Shown here piece after piece: positions 59,444-64,000 of a stretch of 64,000 bases of DNA. The stretch lies in assembly GCA_030430205.1 (NCBI GenBank), contig JAUIGE010000006.1:124001-188000 (forward strand). The letters are read 5' to 3'. Origin of the DNA: Bacteroidia bacterium. GTDB taxonomy: Bacteria; Bacteroidota; Bacteroidia; J057. The position numbers and the translations under genes were made by a program. How positions within the stretch are numbered: position 1 is the stretch's first letter; each line of letters begins with the position of its first letter. A model generated the notes under the pieces. The model saw only the letters and a program-made list of their open reading frames with translations, had not been told where the DNA came from and ran no database searches.

Positions 59444-61999
59444 TTATTTCTTTACCCAACTTTTGGTAATAACCTCATCCCCTAACCTTAGGGTGATGAT
59501 ATATATGCCATTCGAAAGGGAAATCGTAGGGATTTCAAAATTGAAATCCTCTGATTGTTTTTCAACTTGTCTGGAAAAAATATACTCTCCTTGCAGGTTT
59601 ATCATAGATATCTGGCATATTCCTTTTTGGATGCTTTTGAATTTTATCCTACAAAATTCTCTTCCTGGGTTTGGGAAAACCATCAATTCGAAATTCGACT
59701 CAGAAGGGAATTCAATATCTGTAAGGTCACCATCCTTATTTAGCTTAAGCAGAAAAAACTGGGTACTGCCTGCAAAAGTATGAGTGCCTGAAATAGCAAA
59801 TCCACCATCTGGAGTGGTTGAGACTTTGTCGACAAAATTTGAAAAGAGAAGTTTATGCTTTTTTAGCCAGACCTCACTCCCCTGATTATCAACCTTTTGT
59901 ATCGCCAGAGACATCGTTGTATTCAGGCTGCCATAAAAGGGTATGGGTTCATCTATTCGCCCAACTGAAACCAAGCCTCCATCAATCGCTTCAGTAATAG
60001 AATAGAAAGCGCTACGAGACTCTGTGCTATCGCCAAAGGTTTTTTCCCAAATAGCATTCCCAGAGCTATCTGTTTTCACCAAATAATTTCGATCTACGGT
60101 ATTCTGAGCATTGATATTGGTACCTGTAATCGCAAAACCACCATCTTGTGTCTGGGTAACTGACCAGGATGCTGTCCTTGATGCCCTTCCTCCATCTTTA
60201 TTAAAACTTTTCTCCCAAATCACATCTCCATCTTTATCAAGCCTTAACAGAACCAATTCAAAATTAGATCCTATTCTTGCCATGCCGCCGGCAATAAATC
60301 CGCCATCTGTGGTAGCTGAAATACTATGTAACCGAACCTCTGTCGCATTAAGGCTTTGTAACCTATATGTTTTGTACCAAAGAACAGAATCACTTCCGTT
60401 GATTTTAAAGACTTGTCCAAACTTGGAAGCTGAAGTGGAAGAAATGACATAATTATTATCATTTGTAGACACCATTTCATAATACAACCAGGAAATAGCT
60501 GGAATTGAGTTTGAGCTTAACAGATTCCCTGTTGCATCCACTGTCAGAATTTGAAAAGGAGTAACATTGAAAGTCCCTCCTATTTTACCTAAAATTTTAT
60601 ACCCCCCCTGATGGGAGTTTACGGAACTCAGTCTGATGTCCCAATCCCTAAATGTGTCGACTTTTGTTGCCCATTGTTCTTGTCCCAGAGCATCTGTTTT
60701 TACCAAATAAATCCGTTTCCCTACTTCCCCCTCTTCACTCGTTCCTGATAGGAGAAAGCCTTTATCTATCGCTTGTAGGTGATCAAAACAAGAGTAGGTG
60801 GCAGCAGAATCAATTATGCCATAAAAATTTTCAGATGTTCGTACGCCATTCATGTCGATGGTTCCAAGAACTGCATCAGCAGAACCCTTTTTAGTTGATC
60901 CTCCTGAAAATTTTATGGAAGAAGGATAGGCAATAAAATCAGTAGGGAAAATATACTCGGTGCCCATATATCCATCATATATCTCATGGATAACCTGTCC
61001 GGTGGTATCTACTTCAAAAAATCCATGTTGACTTCCAAAGTTCCAAAGCATGAGGGTGAAACTGGAATCTGAGGTAATCTTTACTTGCTTGAAAAATGTA
61101 TTATTCCCAAATGACCCATTGGACAAATTCACCATTTTTGTTGTTTCAACTACACCACCTTGACTGATTTTAAGCATCAATTGCTCACTATTTGAGTTTA
61201 AGGTTGGCGTAAAAAAATAGATTTTCTTATCTGGTCCTTCTATTAATTCAAAAGTGCCATTTGTTGAAATCGTATTTGTATTCAGCTCATAATTATTTAA
61301 AATATTACCTAGCGAGTCCAGTAAGTAAAACCAATCCTTTCTATCTTGAGGTACCACTGCGGCATAATTCCCATTGGAGAGTTTACAGGAAGTAAAACCA
61401 CGAGGCGAACCCTTTTCAGGATAGCGTTTTTCCCAAACGATATCTCCTGCAGAATCCAGTTCCCAAAGAGCAAGGCTATTCACAGTTGTGTCATTAGCAC
61501 CTTTTATGCCTATTAACACAATCCCATCATTAGAAGTGGGATAACCATTATATACCTCTTCTGCAAAATATCCTCCGATCACTTTTTGCCAAATCACATT
61601 ACCACTGGTATCAATACAACTAATTGTAATATCCTTAAATATGTCGTCAAGAGGCTTACTATTGCTTAGCAAGAAATACTTATCGTTGTTACCCTTGACT
61701 ATTTCAATCGAAATATCATCCCCATGAACATCAAAGGATTTTGTCCAAATCTCCTTCCCATCCTTGTCCGTCCGGATCAGGAATAAATCCTGGTCATATC
61801 CACCTGCTTTATAATTCCTCCCAAGAATCATATAGCCCCCGTTGAATGCTTCAACAAACGAATTTGCTCCCTCATTGACGCTACCTTTACCATAGGTCTT
61901 GAAAAAGGAAGTAGACTGGGCACTGCTTAAAAAGCATGAGAATAAAAGAATGATAACTCCTAAAATGGAGATTGAATTTTTGAGTTTGAATGATTTCAT
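59444..61999 (-). CDS. Secreted propeller-repeat protein with T9SS type A domain
   Basis: 851 residues. A signal peptide (MKSFKLKNSISILGVIILLFSCFLSSAQ) is followed by many repeats of the form 'GGxxIxGxxx...DxxLxKTDxxGxxIWxKxFG' (for example DGGFAITGTNINAQ...YLVKTDSSGNAIWEKTFGD), a beta-propeller pattern. The C-terminal 80 residues (LMVFPNPGREFCRIKF...SLSNGIYIITLRLGDEVITKSWVKK) form a T9SS type A domain. The nucleotide sequence is noticeably more AT-rich than the T9SS genes beside it, which may mark a separate origin. Function unknown, extracellular. Confidence 0.82.
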   Translation of the reverse strand: MKSFKLKNSISILGVIILLFSCFLSSAQSTSFFKTYGKGSVNEGANSFVEAFNGGYMILGRNYKAGGYDQDLFLIRTDKDGKEIWTKSFDVHGDDISIEIVKGNNDKYFLLSNSKPLDDIFKDITISCIDTSGNVIWQKVIGGYFAEEVYNGYPTSNDGIVLIGIKGANDTTVNSLALWELDSAGDIVWEKRYPEKGSPRGFTSCKLSNGNYAAVVPQDRKDWFYLLDSLGNILNNYELNTNTISTNGTFELIEGPDKKIYFFTPTLNSNSEQLMLKISQGGVVETTKMVNLSNGSFGNNTFFKQVKITSDSSFTLMLWNFGSQHGFFEVDTTGQVIHEIYDGYMGTEYIFPTDFIAYPSSIKFSGGSTKKGSADAVLGTIDMNGVRTSENFYGIIDSAATYSCFDHLQAIDKGFLLSGTSEEGEVGKRIYLVKTDALGQEQWATKVDTFRDWDIRLSSVNSHQGGYKILGKIGGTFNVTPFQILTVDATGNLLSSNSIPAISWLYYEMVSTNDNNYVISSTSASKFGQVFKINGSDSVLWYKTYRLQSLNATEVRLHSISATTDGGFIAGGMARIGSNFELVLLRLDKDGDVIWEKSFNKDGGRASRTASWSVTQTQDGGFAITGTNINAQNTVDRNYLVKTDSSGNAIWEKTFGDSTESRSAFYSITEAIDGGLVSVGRIDEPIPFYGSLNTTMSLAIQKVDNQGSEVWLKKHKLLFSNFVDKVSTTPDGGFAISGTHTFAGSTQFFLLKLNKDGDLTDIEFPSESNFELMVFPNPGREFCRIKFKSIQKGICQISMINLQGEYIFSRQVEKQSEDFNFEIPTISLSNGIYIITLRLGDEVITKSWVKK

Positions 62000-62022
62000 T
62001 TTCCTTGGTTCATGTATAACAA

Positions 62023-62631
62023 TTACAACAACTTCAACTTCTCCTGATACTTCATCACTTCCTTCAGGCAGTCTGCTGTGATGATCGCATCCTCCAGCGC
62101 ATTATGCGCATCTCCCTCTCTGGAAAATCCAAAGAATTTGCTGATCGCATCCAGGCTATAGCGGTCTGGAACGGCTATGCCGTTGTTTTTGAGGATGGGA
62201 AAAAGGAAGAGGGCGATATTGTAGAGGTCGAGGATTTTGTTGGAAAAGGGCCATTTGAGCTTCTCCTTGCGGTAGCCAAACTTGAGGAAGTTCATGTCAT
62301 TGATGACACTCTGGCCGCAGATGATGACGCCGCGCAGTTTGCGAAATTTGTCGGGATCACCCTGGCGTATGCCGAGCTTCTCCGCCACCCAATTTTCAAA
62401 TTCTTCGATCACCTCATGCAGCATAGGCGCTTCGTCCAGCTCATCCATGCTCAGGTCATGTACGCGCTGCGCGGGGATGGAGAAACTTTCTTCATTTTCC
62501 GGATATACATTGGAGAGGTAAGTCCCCAATTCGTTCCAGTTATCGTCAAACAGTATGGCACCCAGCTGGATGATTTCGTGCCAGCCGGGCTCCGTGCCGG
62601 TCATTTCGAGGTCTATGGATAAATAAGGCAT
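62023..62631 (-). CDS. DEDDh 3'-5' exonuclease (DnaQ/RNase T superfamily)
   Basis: 202 residues. The exonuclease motifs are YLSIDLEMTG (Asp7, Glu9), ICGQSVINDMNFLKFG with the second Asp, and GDAHNALEDAI with the His-x4-Asp pair that defines DEDDh enzymes. It resembles the proofreading-like or oligoribonuclease class acting on DNA or RNA ends. The ATG at 62631 is taken as the start (MPYLSIDLE); the frame to 62655 would almost touch the prfA stop codon. It lies directly downstream of prfA in the same direction. Confidence 0.82.
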   Translation of the reverse strand: MPYLSIDLEMTGTEPGWHEIIQLGAILFDDNWNELGTYLSNVYPENEESFSIPAQRVHDLSMDELDEAPMLHEVIEEFENWVAEKLGIRQGDPDKFRKLRGVIICGQSVINDMNFLKFGYRKEKLKWPFSNKILDLYNIALFLFPILKNNGIAVPDRYSLDAISKFFGFSREGDAHNALEDAIITADCLKEVMKYQEKLKLL

Positions 62632-62647
62632 AAGAATGATTTGCAGA

Positions 62648-63721
62648 TTATTCAATTCCCCCCGCTTTCAGCTTCTCCATATTCTCCGCGATGCGGAGTT
62701 TTTCGGAGATCTCTTCGAGATCGCCTCCGAGGATGCCACTGAGGTTGTAGAGGGTGAGGTTGATGCGGTGATCGGTGACGCGCCCCTGGGGGTAGTTGTA
62801 GGTGCGGATCTTGGCGGAGCGGTCTCCGGTGGAGACGAGGGACTTGCGGAGGGCGGCCTCCTCGGATTTGCGCTTGGACATCTCCGCATCGTAGAGGCGG
62901 GAGCGCAGCACTTTCATGGCCTTTTCTTTGTTTTTGAGCTGGGATTTCTGGTCCTGGTTGGAGACGACCACACCCGTAGGGATGTGGGTGATCCGGACGG
63001 CAGATTCCGTCTTGTTGACGTGCTGCCCACCCGCGCCTGAGGCGCGGAAAACATCAATCCGGAGGTCACTTTCGACGATATCGAAATCAATGTCTTCGAC
63101 TTCGGGCATCACCGCCACGGTGGCGGCGGAGGTGTGGATACGCCCTTGCGTCTCCGTCTGAGGCACACGCTGCACACGGTGCACACCCGATTCAAATTTC
63201 ATCGTGCCATAGATGTCTGTACCCATCATCGTGGCTGTCACCTCTTTAAAGCCTCCGGCGGTGCCTTCAGCCAGGCTGTTGATCTCCAGCTTCCAGCCCT
63301 GATTGGAAGCGTATTTTTCATACATTTTCAGCAAGTCTCCCACAAACAAAGCAGCCTCATCTCCGCCCGTTCCGGCGCGGATCTCAAGGATACAGTCCTT
63401 GCTGTCGTCTGGGTCCTTGGGGATGAGCATAAATTTGAGTTCTTCCTCCAATTCTTCCTGCTCTGGCAAAAGCAAATCCAATTCTTCCTTGGCCATTTCC
63501 CGAAATTCAGGGTCATTTTCCTCCACCAGGATACGCTTGTTGTTTTCAATATTGCCAACAACATTCTTATAGTTTTGGATTTTTTCTACCAGCCCTTCCA
63601 GGTCTTTGTATTCCTTATTCAGCTTCATATAACGATTTTGATCCGAAATGATGTCCGGGTCAATGATCATTTGCTTTACCTCTTCAAAGCGGTTTTCTAT
63701 AGATTCAAGTTTGTTAAACAT
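62648..63721 (-). CDS. prfA: Peptide chain release factor 1
   Basis: 357 residues. The tripeptide anticodon motif P-x-T appears as VPQTETQGR, which reads UAA and UAG. The catalytic GGQ lies at 231-233 ([27 protein letters not shown]). Domain 1 helices and the C-terminal [14 protein letters not shown] are present. Its ATG (63721) is only 7 bp from the first unit of a 13-plus-4 heptamer palindrome, so the leader of this essential gene carries the repeat. Confidence 0.97.
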   Translation of the reverse strand: MFNKLESIENRFEEVKQMIIDPDIISDQNRYMKLNKEYKDLEGLVEKIQNYKNVVGNIENNKRILVEENDPEFREMAKEELDLLLPEQEELEEELKFMLIPKDPDDSKDCILEIRAGTGGDEAALFVGDLLKMYEKYASNQGWKLEINSLAEGTAGGFKEVTATMMGTDIYGTMKFESGVHRVQRVPQTETQGRIHTSAATVAVMPEVEDIDFDIVESDLRIDVFRASGAGGQHVNKTESAVRITHIPTGVVVSNQDQKSQLKNKEKAMKVLRSRLYDAEMSKRKSEEAALRKSLVSTGDRSAKIRTYNYPQGRVTDHRINLTLYNLSGILGGDLEEISEKLRIAENMEKLKAGGIE

Positions 63722-63728
63722 GGGGACG

Positions 63729-63856
63729 GTTTTGCGTTTCGGGTTTCGGGTTTTGCGTTTCGGGTTTCGGGTTTTGCGTTTCGGGTTTCGGGTTTCGGGT
63801 TTGGGGTTTGGGGTTTCGCGTTAACAACACGGAACCCCAAACTTGAAACCCGAAAC
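63729..63856. repeat. Heptamer palindrome, element F (13 + 4 units) upstream of prfA
   Basis: Thirteen 7-mers in strict phase: GTTTTGC, GTTTCGG, GTTTCGG repeated three times as a 21-bp higher-order unit, then GTTTCGG, GTTTGGG x2 and GTTTCGC (63729-63819). The centre GTTAAC (63820-63825) is followed by reverse units ACGGAAC, CCCAAAC, TTGAAAC, CCGAAAC (63829-63856). Confidence 0.93.
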
Positions 63857-63860
63857 TTCT

Positions 63861-64000
63861 TCAAAAAACATACAAATGTACTTCATTTCCCAGCAATAAG
63901 TAAAGCTTATTCGCATGCAGATCGAGGTCTTGCAAAGGCCTGGAAGAGGGCAAAGTCAGGTAGCGGCTTTTTTGGCTGCGGATGTCATAGACAAACAGTT
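63861..64000 (-). CDS. 3' end of an unidentified gene (partial)
   Basis: An open frame enters from the right edge on the minus strand and runs 45 codons to TGA at 63861-63863. It reads LFVYDIRSQKSRYLTLP, then PLQDLDLHANKLYLLLGNEVHLYVF. The strand-rich pattern with 'LDLHANKLYLLLGNEVHLYVF' looks like the last blade of a propeller-type protein. The gene start is outside the window. It ends 5 bp from the heptamer palindrome. Confidence 0.6.
   Translation of the reverse strand, partial: LFVYDIRSQKSRYLTLPSSRPLQDLDLHANKLYLLLGNEVHLYVF

Overview
The window comes from a Bacteroidota chromosome, most likely the Saprospirales group. Many genes encode secreted proteins with type IX secretion (T9SS) C-terminal domains of type A or the gliding-motility type B. 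Upstream regions carry the Bacteroidota -7 promoter motif TAnnTTTG. PorE-like OmpA proteins, Bat-type aerotolerance genes and a TPR-CHAT protein also fit. The taxonomic call is inferred from content, not from a marker-gene tree. There is no rRNA, tRNA, insertion sequence, phage or CRISPR array.

Layout. 1-8.4 kb: acyl-CoA dehydrogenase (-), PorE-like OmpA protein, rRNA-type methyltransferase, secreted esterase, and feoA-feoB iron uptake behind a possible metalloregulator box. 8.4-8.9 kb: converging 49-bp repeats. 8.9-15 kb: mutS (-), secreted kelch protein, TrmH-family methyltransferase, peroxiredoxin, and an orphan terminator hinting at a small RNA. 15-21 kb: a 1925-residue M43-type metalloprotease. 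21-27.5 kb: a TPR-CHAT caspase-like protein and a small companion (-), diverging from an ECF sigma factor, a membrane anti-sigma-like TPR protein and a lipoprotein with papain-like motifs. 27.5-39 kb: lpxH, a secreted repeat protein, a RecB/AddA-like helicase-nuclease, a flippase, an OmpA/SPOR protein, pdxH, a GNAT, batC, batB and oppC. 39-48 kb: oppB, a GT-C glycosyltransferase, an unrecognised protein built of three copies of one domain, a lipoprotein, an AAA/PD-(D/E)XK protein, and btuC-btuF. 48.5-53.3 kb: a small HTH protein, an arginyltransferase-like protein, an orphan OmpR-type regulator, hsp20 and dnaK. 53.3-62 kb: three large T9SS cargo proteins, two of them tandem paralogs. 62-64 kb: a DEDDh exonuclease, prfA, and the 3' end of another gene.

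Two things stand out. First, intergenic regions are studded with short-tandem-repeat elements whose unit is almost always exactly 7 bp (GTTTYGG/GTTTCGA, CATTGTC, GCAGTNN and others). Most are arranged as two converging arms that can fold into hairpins. They lie next to or immediately upstream of start codons (acyl-CoA dehydrogenase, response regulator, dnaK, prfA, and the divergent mutS/kelch gap). Several ATG calls had to be moved downstream because automatic extension reads through these arrays. Second, the CHAT / sigma / anti-sigma / cysteine-peptidase-like cluster at 21.2-27.4 kb has the topology of a periplasmic protease-to-sigma-factor signalling module. It recalls, without any CRISPR component, the TPR-CHAT plus sigma combination known from Craspase loci.
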